The notes beneath the pieces were generated by a model. It had not been told where the DNA came from and ran no database searches. It saw only the letters and a program-made list of their open reading frames with translations. A stretch of 64,000 bases of DNA from contig JAEYPQ010000065.1 in the NCBI GenBank assembly GCA_023410645.1, forward strand, positions 158,787 to 222,786, given 5' to 3'. Position 1 is the first letter of the stretch; each line of letters starts with the position of its first letter. This stretch comes from Bacillota bacterium (lineage in GTDB: Bacteria; Bacillota; Clostridia; TANB77; CAG-465). Below, in pieces: positions 37,832-46,210 of the stretch. The position numbers and the translations under genes were made by a program.

Positions 37832-38523
37832 ACCACGTGCTATGCATGTGGTATAAAAAAGCTTCTAGCGGTGAGCAGAGTAACAGATTGAAAAAACACT
37901 CCCTTTTGATATAATATATAAGGTTCGACAGCCAAATATAAAATATGAAAGGAAGTGTAGCGACATGAAAGTCGATGAAAGTAGTTTATCACACACAAGA
38001 TGGGAATGCAAGTATCATATAGTGTTTGCACCAAAATTTAGAAGAAAAGAGATATATGGAAGTTTAAAGAAAGACATAGGAATGATGATACGAGCACTAT
38101 GTAATAGAAAAGGAGTAGAACTAGTTGAAGCGGAAGCTTGCGCAGATCATATTCATCTATTAGTAAGTATACCACCCAAAGTAAGTGTATCAAGTTTTAT
38201 GGGATACTTAAAAGGAAAAACAACATTAATGATATTTGAAAGACATGCCAATTTAAAGTATAAGTATGGTAATAGAATATTTTGGTGTAAAGGATATTAT
38301 GTGAGTAGTGTAGGAAAAAATAGAAAAGCAATAGAGACATATATAAGAGAACAATTAAAAGAAGATATGATAACAGATCAAATGACAATGAAAGAATTTA
38401 TAGATCCTTTTAAAGGATAGCATGTAAAAAACTCGCGGCTGTCAAAACCAAAATAACTCTTAAGAGTTTGTTCGTGTTAGTCCCTTATAGGGCGCAAAGT
38501 AAAACCGCCGGTTATACCGGCGG
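37832..38523 (+). mobile_element. IS200-type insertion sequence (single tnpA, hairpin ends)
   Basis: The left end has a hairpin (ACCACGTGC at 37832-37840 with GCATGTGGT at 37844-37852) and the right end a GC-rich hairpin (CCGCCGGT, 3-base loop, ACCGGCGG, 38505-38523). Single-stranded hairpin ends without inverted repeats are the mark of Y1-transposase elements. Only tnpA is present, with no tnpB, so it is IS200 rather than IS605. The G+C of the right end contrasts with its surroundings. Exact borders may extend a few bases beyond the hairpins. Confidence 0.85.
37965..38420 (+). CDS. tnpA: IS200-family Y1 (HUH) transposase TnpA
   Basis: A 151-residue Y1 transposase that moves single-stranded DNA. 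The HUH motif is HIH in ADHIHLLVSIPP (about 62-73), and the nucleophile is the Tyr in NRKAIETYIREQ (near 127). The opening WECKYHIVFAPKFRRK is typical of the family and length is normal. The start has AGGAAGTG upstream. Complementary segments GACAGCC (about 37927) and GGCTGTC (about 38437) bracket the gene and could pair in the transcript. Confidence 0.95.
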   Translation: MKVDESSLSHTRWECKYHIVFAPKFRRKEIYGSLKKDIGMMIRALCNRKGVELVEAEACADHIHLLVSIPPKVSVSSFMGYLKGKTTLMIFERHANLKYKYGNRIFWCKGYYVSSVGKNRKAIETYIREQLKEDMITDQMTMKEFIDPFKG

Positions 38524-38635
38524 ATAATTATTTATATATAATGTAAAACAACTATGGTAAATTTTATTTGCTTTTTGTATTAACATCTAGTATAATATAT
38601 ATTGATTAATTTAATTACTAGAAAGAGAGAAATGA

Positions 38636-39961
38636 ATGTTAGAAAATAAAAATAATGAAATAAAAACTGTGGCTTTTTATACTCTGGGTTGTAAAGTAAA
38701 TCAATACGAGACAGATTTAATGGTAAGCGAATTTAAAAATAATGGATATAAAATAGTACAGTTTGATGATAAGGCAGATATATATGTAGTAAATTCTTGT
38801 AGTGTTACAAATTTATCTACAAGAAAGACAAGGCAATATTTAAGTAAAGCAAAAAGGCAAGGTGGAATTGTAGTTCTTGCTGGTTGCTATGCACAAGAAA
38901 TAAAAGATAAAGAAGATATAAAAAATGTAGATATTATACTTGGTAATGAAGAAAAAAGTAATATACTAGGATATATAGAAGAGTATATTGAAAATAACCC
39001 TATTAAGTTAAGTGAAAAAGTATTTAAAATTTCAAATATTGGAGATGTAAAAAAATATACACAAAAAGGCAGTCTCGAGAAGGGTATTAATGTACGTGAG
39101 AGTATTAAAATAGAGGATGGTTGTAACAATTTTTGCTCATATTGCATTATACCATATTTAAGAGGAAGAGTAAGAAGTAGAGATCTAAATGATATAATTC
39201 AAGAGGTAGAATCACTTGTAAAAAATGGTGTAGGTGAAGTTATTCTTGTTGGGATTGAGATTGCTTCTTATGGAAAAGATTTTGAAAAAAATGATATTAA
39301 TCTAATTGATGTAATAGAAGAAGTTTCAAAAATAAAAGGATTAAAAAGAATAAGACTTGGATCAATAGAGCCAAGAATACTTACAGATGAAAATATTATT
39401 AGACTTAGTAAAGTAGACAAGCTGTGCCCGCATTTCCATATCTCAGTTCAAAGTTTAGATAATGAAGTATTGAAGAGAATGAATAGAAAGTATGATAGGG
39501 AATTTGTTTTTTCAAGAGTAGAAAAAATAAGAGAAAATATAAAAGATGCTGCATTTACATGTGATATAATTGTTGGATTTCCAGGAGAGACTGATGAAGA
39601 ATTTAATAATACAATTGAAGGTGTTAAAAAGATTGGATTTTATGAAGTACATACTTTTAAATATTCAAAGCGAAAATGGACTAAGGCAGAAAAAATGGAA
39701 AATCAAGTGGATGGAAATATAAAAAATAGCAGAAGTGAAATATTGATTAATTTAGCAAATGAACTTAAACTTAAATATATGAGTAAATATATAGGAAAAA
39801 AATTACCAGTATTATTTGAATCATATAAAGATGGATATCTATATGGTTATACACCAAATTATATCATGGTAAAAGTAAGAGGTGATGAAAACTTATGGGG
39901 CTTTCAACAAGAGGTAGAATTAGTTTCAATAGAAGAAGATTTAATATTAGGAAATATTTAA
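38636..39961 (+). CDS. mtaB: tRNA (N6-L-threonylcarbamoyladenosine(37)-C2)-methylthiotransferase MtaB
   Basis: A 441-residue radical-SAM enzyme that turns t6A37 into ms2t6A in tRNA-Lys(UUU). N-terminal UPF0004 domain with TLGCKVNQYETD and VVNSCSVTN and AGCYAQE supplying three Cys for one cluster. The radical-SAM CNNFCSYC motif (CxxxCxxC) lies near 163-170, and GFPGETDEEF is present. The C-terminal TRAM region ends at 441. The upstream IS200 does not interrupt it. It overlaps the next gene by 67 bases. Together with the tsa genes, t6A-based modification is well represented in the window. Confidence 0.93.
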   Translation: MLENKNNEIKTVAFYTLGCKVNQYETDLMVSEFKNNGYKIVQFDDKADIYVVNSCSVTNLSTRKTRQYLSKAKRQGGIVVLAGCYAQEIKDKEDIKNVDIILGNEEKSNILGYIEEYIENNPIKLSEKVFKISNIGDVKKYTQKGSLEKGINVRESIKIEDGCNNFCSYCIIPYLRGRVRSRDLNDIIQEVESLVKNGVGEVILVGIEIASYGKDFEKNDINLIDVIEEVSKIKGLKRIRLGSIEPRILTDENIIRLSKVDKLCPHFHISVQSLDNEVLKRMNRKYDREFVFSRVEKIRENIKDAAFTCDIIVGFPGETDEEFNNTIEGVKKIGFYEVHTFKYSKRKWTKAEKMENQVDGNIKNSRSEILINLANELKLKYMSKYIGKKLPVLFESYKDGYLYGYTPNYIMVKVRGDENLWGFQQEVELVSIEEDLILGNI

Positions 39962-41148
39962 GTATAAAAAATGGTTTAATAATATTTTCTATTGCATTTA
40001 TTTTCTTAGTTAGTAGTACAATAATTGGAAAAATAATTCTTAGTAATAAGGTAAAAAATTCAACTGTAGTATATAGATCAAATAATAATGATAGTGTTGA
40101 TATTTACGGTGAAGGTAATTTAGAAAATATAACTGAAAATACAACTCAAAATAATGATCAAAAAGGTAATAATGATGAGGAAAGTAATCAAAATGATAAT
40201 TTGCAAGTTTCAAATTCAGTAAGTATAAATTTACTTGGTGAAATAATGATGGGTGGAGTAGTTACAAGTAATCTAGATTATTCATATACATCAGCATTTA
40301 AAGATATATTTACAATAACCAAATCATCAGATTTTACTTATTCAAATCTTTCAACAAATATAACTAATTTAGATAAAATTGAAGATTCTAAGTCAAAATA
40401 TATTGTTACTAAACAAGCAGTAAATGGACTTGCTGCACTTGGTATAGATTCAATATCAATTGCTTCAGATCATATGATTGATTTTGGAAAAACAATGTTT
40501 GTTACTACAACTGATATATTAGAAAAAAATGACATATTTGTGGCTGGTAGAAAAGATATGCCAGTGTATCTTGAAAAAGGAGATAAGAAAATAGCCATTA
40601 TTTCTACCAATTCTGTGATAATAGGTACTAGTAAAAATTATACTGATAACAATATAAGCATATATGATAAAAATAATATGATAAAAAATATTAAAGAGGC
40701 AAAGCAAGTTGCTGACATTGTAATTGTTGATGTACATTGGGGAAGGGAATACATTTATGGTATAACAGATCAAATGAGGGATATTGCAAAGACTGCAATT
40801 GACAATGGTGCTGATATGATAATTGGTTCTCATGCAGCAGGTGTATATCCAATAGTTACATACAACGATAAACCAATTATATATAGTACGGGATATTTAA
40901 TTGGAGATTCAGATTTAAATGTAGCAAAAGAAGGATTTATATTTAATGTTAAAATTGATGAAAATTCAAAAATAAGAACACTTGAGATGACTCCTATATA
41001 TGTTGAAGATAAATCAAAAGTTAGATTATATAATGAATATGATAAAGAAAAGTGTAAATCATTTTTAAATCAATTTAACAATTGGCAATTAGATAATGGT
41101 CTTGATTCAAAAATTGAAAATGAAAAATTAATAATTAATTTTAAATAA
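39895..41148 (+). CDS. CapA/PgsA-like membrane-anchored metallophosphatase-fold protein
   Basis: A 417-residue protein. A basic N-terminus of 25 residues precedes one membrane anchor (about 27-49); the rest lies outside. After a low-complexity Asn/Asp stretch (about 65-105) comes a CapA-type domain related to poly-gamma-glutamate synthesis proteins, with V-D-V-H-W-G-R-E-Y intact. Several metal-ligand motifs are changed: GD to GE (LLGEIMMGG), NLE to NLS, NNH to SDH (SIASDHMIDFG) and GSHPH to GSHAA. Activity may be lost or altered. The start at 39895 is supported by GAGGTGA and lies inside mtaB, implying coupled translation. No pgsB/C genes are nearby. Confidence 0.78.
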   Translation: MGLSTRGRISFNRRRFNIRKYLSIKNGLIIFSIAFIFLVSSTIIGKIILSNKVKNSTVVYRSNNNDSVDIYGEGNLENITENTTQNNDQKGNNDEESNQNDNLQVSNSVSINLLGEIMMGGVVTSNLDYSYTSAFKDIFTITKSSDFTYSNLSTNITNLDKIEDSKSKYIVTKQAVNGLAALGIDSISIASDHMIDFGKTMFVTTTDILEKNDIFVAGRKDMPVYLEKGDKKIAIISTNSVIIGTSKNYTDNNISIYDKNNMIKNIKEAKQVADIVIVDVHWGREYIYGITDQMRDIAKTAIDNGADMIIGSHAAGVYPIVTYNDKPIIYSTGYLIGDSDLNVAKEGFIFNVKIDENSKIRTLEMTPIYVEDKSKVRLYNEYDKEKCKSFLNQFNNWQLDNGLDSKIENEKLIINFK

Positions 41149-41538
41149 AAAAATTATGTATAATAAAAAATAAAATGCACATTATAATAACAAGTACATT
41201 ATTTTTTCTGTACTTAATATATATAGATCACTCTATCTAATGGTAGGGAATTTATATGAAAACATGGGTAAGATTTATCTCTTCTACCCATGTTTTTTTA
41301 TTTATATTGAATATATACAAAAATTATAAATTCACTACCATTTATTGACAAATATTTATATATAATATAAAATTTATATATAAATATAAAATTCAAATTT
41401 TATATAAGAAAACTTAAATATTTGTTGTAGCTTTAGACTACATGGAGAGATATAAATTATAACAAATAAATAATAGAATAATTATCCAGTTTTCTTTTTG
41501 TGTTCGTCAAATTTCTAAATGGGGTATATGGTGGTAGT
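41149..41538 (+). other. 390-base intergenic region
   Basis: No gene is visible. It holds a small AAGTACA/TGTACTT hairpin (about 41189-41216), a strong terminator at 41259-41298 and a possible promoter (TTGACA at about 41345, A+T-rich -10). The rest is A+T-rich leader to the 41539 gene. Confidence 0.6.
41259..41298 (+). terminator. Rho-independent terminator upstream of the 41539 gene
   Basis: A perfect 12-base stem (41259-41270 with 41285-41296) containing TGGGTA/TACCCA, followed by T run. It lies more than 100 bases after the CapA-like gene, so it may end that transcript or a leader RNA. Confidence 0.8.
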
Positions 41539-44500
41539 ATGAAAAAAAGAGGTATAAGTTTAATAATTTTAATAATAACGATAATTGTAATAATAATTTT
41601 GTCGGGAGTTGTAATATTAAATATAATAAAAAATAATCCCATAGAAAGTGCGAAAAAGGCAAAATTTTTAAATGATATAGATACATTTAAAAGTGAATTA
41701 TCATTATATGAATTAGATAAAATGGCGGGTACAGATGGAAATTATAATCCTAAGCTATTAAATTCAGGTACAGGCGGTACAACAGAAAATGGAAATCCAG
41801 TAGATAAAGATAAGATTATAACAGATATAATTACAACAATGGATAATACAAGGTATCCGGAAATACTAGAAGTAATAGCTGGCGAACTAGTATATATAGG
41901 AAATAATGAGGATGAATCAAATTGGTCAGATGGAGTAATAGAATCAAAAGACTTTAAGATAAATATTGCAGTGGTACCAGATGTTACAAGTTTAAGTGGA
42001 ACAATATCATTAGTTGGGACGTTAGTGGATCCAAGCAAACTAGAATATTATAAAATATATTTATCAACTACAAGTGGAGAACATAGTGAAACACCAGTAC
42101 AAGAAATATATGAAAAAAGTGCAACTGTAAACTTTAATTTGACAGAAAATATATTACCGAATACAAAATATTATATAACAGTAGAAGTAAAAATGAGTAA
42201 AGAGTCAGGACCAAGAATAAGAGAAATAGATGTCGTAACAAAGAAAGATGATGTGGGGCCAAATACACCACAAATAGCTGTACCAAATTATTCAAAAACA
42301 TTAGATATATCACCAATAGCAATAACATTAAGTGATAATGAAGGTGGAAGTGGAATAAATAAACATGAGAGTAAATGTGTAATAAATAATGTAGCAACCA
42401 ATTATAGTGAAGAAGATAATATATGGCAAACAATAGGAATAAATCTAACAGAAGAAGATTTTACAGGAGATACAGCAACAATAACTTTAACTGTGCCATC
42501 AGATGGGGAATATTATGCACATGTACTAGCAACAGACAATGCAGGAAACAAAAAGACAGCTACATCGGGAAAGATAATAATAGATACAGTAGTTCCAAAT
42601 GAAGCAGTAATACAAGTACCACAAACAGCAACAAATAATAGTATAGGTGCGACAGTGACACTAAGCGATAATGAAGGTGGAAGTGGATTAAACCTAAGTG
42701 AATGTAAATATATATATTCGGCAGTATCTTATCCATATGGAGATACAGAACCAATATGGGATACAGGAACAGTATTTACAAATGAAACTCAAACAATAAC
42801 AGTAACATCAAGTACAAATGATATATATTATTTACATGTGTTATTAGTAGATAAAGCAGGAAATAGAAGAGAAGTATTATCAAGTGGAGTAACAACTAAT
42901 ACTTCAACTCCAATAGCACCAGTAATAACTGGGACGGTAGCAACAAATACATGGACAAATCAAAATGTTACTTTAACAATAAATGAGGTGTCTTCCCCTG
43001 GAGTAACAAAATATGAATACTCAATAAATGGAGGAACATGGCAGACATATAACAGTACAAGTAAGATAGTAATATCAAATCAAGGAGCAACAACAGTAAA
43101 GGCAAGAGCAATAAATAATGTAGGAACAATAGGAGCAGAATCTGTAGGATATATAGTAAATGTAGATAAAACAGCACCAAGTGTACCAACAATCAACTTT
43201 AACGGATATACACCTAATACATGGACAAATGGAAATGTAAATGTTACATTGACATCAACAGATGGTGCATCAGGAATACTAAAATATCAATATAGTGTAG
43301 ATAATGGAACAACATGGTATGATATATCTGGAAGTTGGATTATAAATTGGAATTATTGGGGAAGTACAATATTTAGATCGGTAGATAAAGTAGGAAATGT
43401 GAGTTCAAATACAGCAGCCTATGTTATAGCAAGAGATGCGGCACCACCTACATATACAAGTTATAGTATAACAAATATAACTAGTACTGGATATGACATA
43501 TATGTTTATGGAGTATCAGATAGCGTTTCAGGAGTAAGTAAAGTTCAATTTCCAACATGGACAGATTATAATGGTCAAGATGATTTACAAGCAACATGGC
43601 AGACAAACCCACAAGCAACAGGACAAAATCAAGGAAATGGAACATGGTATTATAGGGTAAATATATCCGATCATAATAATGAATCAGGTCAATATCAAAC
43701 ACACATATATATATATGATAATGCAGGAAATGCGAATGGTTTTGCTACAAGCGGTTCATTTATAAATGGTGAATATGATAATGTACAAGGAGTAAATAGA
43801 CCAAATCTAGCTCCAGGTATGACACCAATAAAATGGGATACAAATGGAAATGTAGTAACAACAACTGTATCTGATCCAAATTGGTATGATTATCCAAATA
43901 AAAAATGGGCAAATGCAAGAACGGCAGATGGAAGTATGTGGGTATGGATTCCAAGATATGAATATAAGATACCAACACCACATAGTGGTACTGCACAAAC
44001 TATACTTGTTAATTTTATAAAATCTAGTCAAACAACACCATCAAGTGGATATGAGATTAATCCTAGATTTTACACAACTGGAAGTTCAACCGCAATTAAT
44101 CTAAATGGAATATGGGTGGCCAAATTCAGAGCTAGCGGAACTGCAGATGCGGGGTCTTCTCTGGCAGATGCAATAGATATAAAACCTGATGTTGCACCTT
44201 TAAATCTTTCAGTAGATGACGCATATATGGTATGTTATAAAATGAAAACTAATTCTAGATATGGTTGGGGAACAAGCGGTGCAGGAATTAATGTACATAT
44301 GATGAGCAATTCTGAATGGGGATTAGTATCATATTTATCTCAGAGTGTATATGGAAAAAATTCGGAGGTATGGATAAATCCTAATAGAAATTTAACAGGT
44401 CAAGTTGGAACATATGCAACGCAACAAAGTGGAACAACTTATTCATATAATAATTTACAGTATGGGGGAAATGCAAGTACAACTGGAAATCTATATGGAG

Positions 44501-44946
44501 TATATGATATGGGCGCACCTTTAAATTATGGAGAACATGTCGCGGCATTCTTAGATACAACAAATGGTGGAGCGTATACGGTTCCAAATACTTTACCTAG
44601 ATTGTATAGTGATTACATAAATAATACTTATGGAAATTATAGATACATAGATGTATATTATGATAATAGATTTAGTGGTGATTCTGAAGCTATAACTAAG
44701 AGTACTTATGATGACTTGTATTCAAGAAAGGGCGATGCACTTTATGAAATATCAACAAATTATAAAGGCAATACATCTTGGTATGGAAATACTTCAGAAA
44801 TTATTAGAAGGAATGGTGGTATATGTTTTATACGTGGTGGATTAGGATCATCAATAGGACAGCCTGGAATATTTTCATTTATGTATTCAACTGCCACAAC
44901 CACTTATGCTTTTAGGCCTATTATTTTAGTATCAAATTCACTATAG
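41539..44946 (+). CDS. Pilin-like surface protein with GBS Bsp-like and FGE/C-type-lectin-like domains
   Basis: A 1135-residue protein. The ATG at 41539 (leader MKKRG, then ISLIILIITIIVIIIL, no Glu5) is used rather than an upstream one at 41500 because GGTGGTAG precedes it and the signal then matches the family. Fn3-like region about 145-240, Ig-like modules to 640 and a GBS Bsp-like module about 641-730 match the 24577 protein nearly residue by residue. The C-terminus then changes: linker VNRPNLAPGMTPIKWD, WVWIPRYEYKI near 800, LNGIWVAKFRA, GLVSYLSQSVYG, GNLYGVYDMG and a final TTYAFRPIIL. So the two are paralogues with exchanged end domains. Exported, anchored, ligand binding inferred. Confidence 0.8.
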   Translation: MKKRGISLIILIITIIVIIILSGVVILNIIKNNPIESAKKAKFLNDIDTFKSELSLYELDKMAGTDGNYNPKLLNSGTGGTTENGNPVDKDKIITDIITTMDNTRYPEILEVIAGELVYIGNNEDESNWSDGVIESKDFKINIAVVPDVTSLSGTISLVGTLVDPSKLEYYKIYLSTTSGEHSETPVQEIYEKSATVNFNLTENILPNTKYYITVEVKMSKESGPRIREIDVVTKKDDVGPNTPQIAVPNYSKTLDISPIAITLSDNEGGSGINKHESKCVINNVATNYSEEDNIWQTIGINLTEEDFTGDTATITLTVPSDGEYYAHVLATDNAGNKKTATSGKIIIDTVVPNEAVIQVPQTATNNSIGATVTLSDNEGGSGLNLSECKYIYSAVSYPYGDTEPIWDTGTVFTNETQTITVTSSTNDIYYLHVLLVDKAGNRREVLSSGVTTNTSTPIAPVITGTVATNTWTNQNVTLTINEVSSPGVTKYEYSINGGTWQTYNSTSKIVISNQGATTVKARAINNVGTIGAESVGYIVNVDKTAPSVPTINFNGYTPNTWTNGNVNVTLTSTDGASGILKYQYSVDNGTTWYDISGSWIINWNYWGSTIFRSVDKVGNVSSNTAAYVIARDAAPPTYTSYSITNITSTGYDIYVYGVSDSVSGVSKVQFPTWTDYNGQDDLQATWQTNPQATGQNQGNGTWYYRVNISDHNNESGQYQTHIYIYDNAGNANGFATSGSFINGEYDNVQGVNRPNLAPGMTPIKWDTNGNVVTTTVSDPNWYDYPNKKWANARTADGSMWVWIPRYEYKIPTPHSGTAQTILVNFIKSSQTTPSSGYEINPRFYTTGSSTAINLNGIWVAKFRASGTADAGSSLADAIDIKPDVAPLNLSVDDAYMVCYKMKTNSRYGWGTSGAGINVHMMSNSEWGLVSYLSQSVYGKNSEVWINPNRNLTGQVGTYATQQSGTTYSYNNLQYGGNASTTGNLYGVYDMGAPLNYGEHVAAFLDTTNGGAYTVPNTLPRLYSDYINNTYGNYRYIDVYYDNRFSGDSEAITKSTYDDLYSRKGDALYEISTNYKGNTSWYGNTSEIIRRNGGICFIRGGLGSSIGQPGIFSFMYSTATTTYAFRPIILVSNSL

Positions 44947-44970
44947 ATAATCAATATATTATAGTTTATT

Positions 44971-45005
44971 AAATAGAATAGGTTTTATATACCTATTCTA
45001 TTTTA
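44971..45005 (+). terminator. Rho-independent terminator of the 41539 gene
   Basis: A perfect 12-base stem (44971-44982 with 44992-45003) and T tail. Confidence 0.85.
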
Positions 45006-45099
45006 AATATATAAATTAATATTTATTACATTTCATTGACATTTAATTTTAAATATTATATAAATATTCATAATGTTTATAATATTTAAAGGAGAAATT

Positions 45100-45573
45100 A
45101 TGAGAAATATTTATTATGAAAAAACAAAAATTGGATATATAACTATAGTTGAAAATAATGGTAAGATTACGAATGTTTATTTTGGGAAAAAAGATGATTT
45201 AAAAGATGTAAAGGTAAAAGAAACAGATACATTAAGAAAAGCTTTTTTAGAACTTAATGAATATCTTGATGGAAAAAGGGCAACCTTCGACTTAGAACTT
45301 GACTTATCTAATCAAGGAACTGAATTTATGAGAGATGTATGGAATAGATTAAAAGAAATACCGTATGGAAAAACAAAAAGTTATGGTGAAATAGCAAAAG
45401 AAGTAAATAGACCTAAAGCATATAGGGCTGTTGGAATGTCAAATAATAAAAATCCAATACCTATATTTATACCATGTCATAGAGTTATTGGGAGTAATAA
45501 CAAGTTAGTAGGTTATGGAGGAGGAATTGATATAAAAGAATTTCTTCTTAAATTAGAAAAGGAAAATAAATAA
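45100..45573 (+). CDS. ogt: Methylated-DNA-[protein]-cysteine S-methyltransferase
   Basis: A 157-residue suicide repair protein that takes the methyl group from O6-methylguanine. The active site is PCHRV (Cys near 130 in FIPCHRVIG), preceded by the helix-turn-helix segment YGEIAKEVNRPKAYRAVG and followed by YGGGIDIKEFLLKLE. The start at 45100 has AAAGGAGAAATT in front; an upstream in-frame ATG at 45073 has no ribosome binding site. A single-gene unit between terminators. Confidence 0.93.
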   Translation: MRNIYYEKTKIGYITIVENNGKITNVYFGKKDDLKDVKVKETDTLRKAFLELNEYLDGKRATFDLELDLSNQGTEFMRDVWNRLKEIPYGKTKSYGEIAKEVNRPKAYRAVGMSNNKNPIPIFIPCHRVIGSNNKLVGYGGGIDIKEFLLKLEKENK

Positions 45574-45661
45574 GAAAAATTACATTTTAAATTTTTAGTT
45601 TTATATTGTATATTTTCTTTGTTTATGCTATTATAATTATATAATAATTGGAGGTTTATAT

Positions 45662-46078
45662 ATGAAAGATAACAAAAAAATATTTATAATTATTGGTGTA
45701 GTTGTTATTATTATAATTGCAATAATTGTAATTGTAAATTTAGGTAAAAAAGATGAAAAGGATATAAAAGATTCTGAAACAAAAATTGTTGATAATAATG
45801 GACAAGATAATGTTGAAGTTGAAGATATAGTTTTTAGTGATATTACTAAAACATATGATAGTGGTATAACAACAATAAGAGCTAAAATGGTAAATAATAC
45901 AAATGCTACAAAAAATGTAACATTAAAAATAACACTTAGAAATGATTCAGGCGATGTTGTAAAAGAGATGACTCAAATTGTTGAAAATTTAGAACCAAAT
46001 AGAGTAAAATCTTTATCTACTGGTATATCAGGTGATTATACTAATATAAATAATATTAAATTTGAAGTTGTAAAATAA
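45662..46078 (+). CDS. Membrane-anchored small beta-sandwich (FxLYD-like) protein
   Basis: A 138-residue protein. The N-terminal anchor (about 7-28) is almost pure Ile/Val. After a charged linker comes a domain of about 85 residues (VFSDITKTYDSGITTIRAKMVNNT, then LRNDSGDVV, LEPNRVKSL), with the strand pattern of FxLYD or related NEAT-like immunoglobulin folds. Single gene with GGAGGT ribosome binding site and a clear terminator. Probably faces outside; role unknown. Confidence 0.6.
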   Translation: MKDNKKIFIIIGVVVIIIIAIIVIVNLGKKDEKDIKDSETKIVDNNGQDNVEVEDIVFSDITKTYDSGITTIRAKMVNNTNATKNVTLKITLRNDSGDVVKEMTQIVENLEPNRVKSLSTGISGDYTNINNIKFEVVK

Positions 46079-46083
46079 TATTT

Positions 46084-46115
46084 AAGTACTTACTAATAAT
46101 GTAAGTACTTTTTTT
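46084..46115 (+). terminator. Rho-independent terminator after the FxLYD-like gene
   Basis: A perfect 10-base stem (46084-46093 with 46101-46110) followed by T5. Confidence 0.85.
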
Positions 46116-46210
46116 GCATTATTAAAACTTTACAATAGAATATATCTGTGATATACTTATCGCATCAATTTGCATGAACCTATTTATTTAATAATAAGGA
46201 GGAGAATAAT

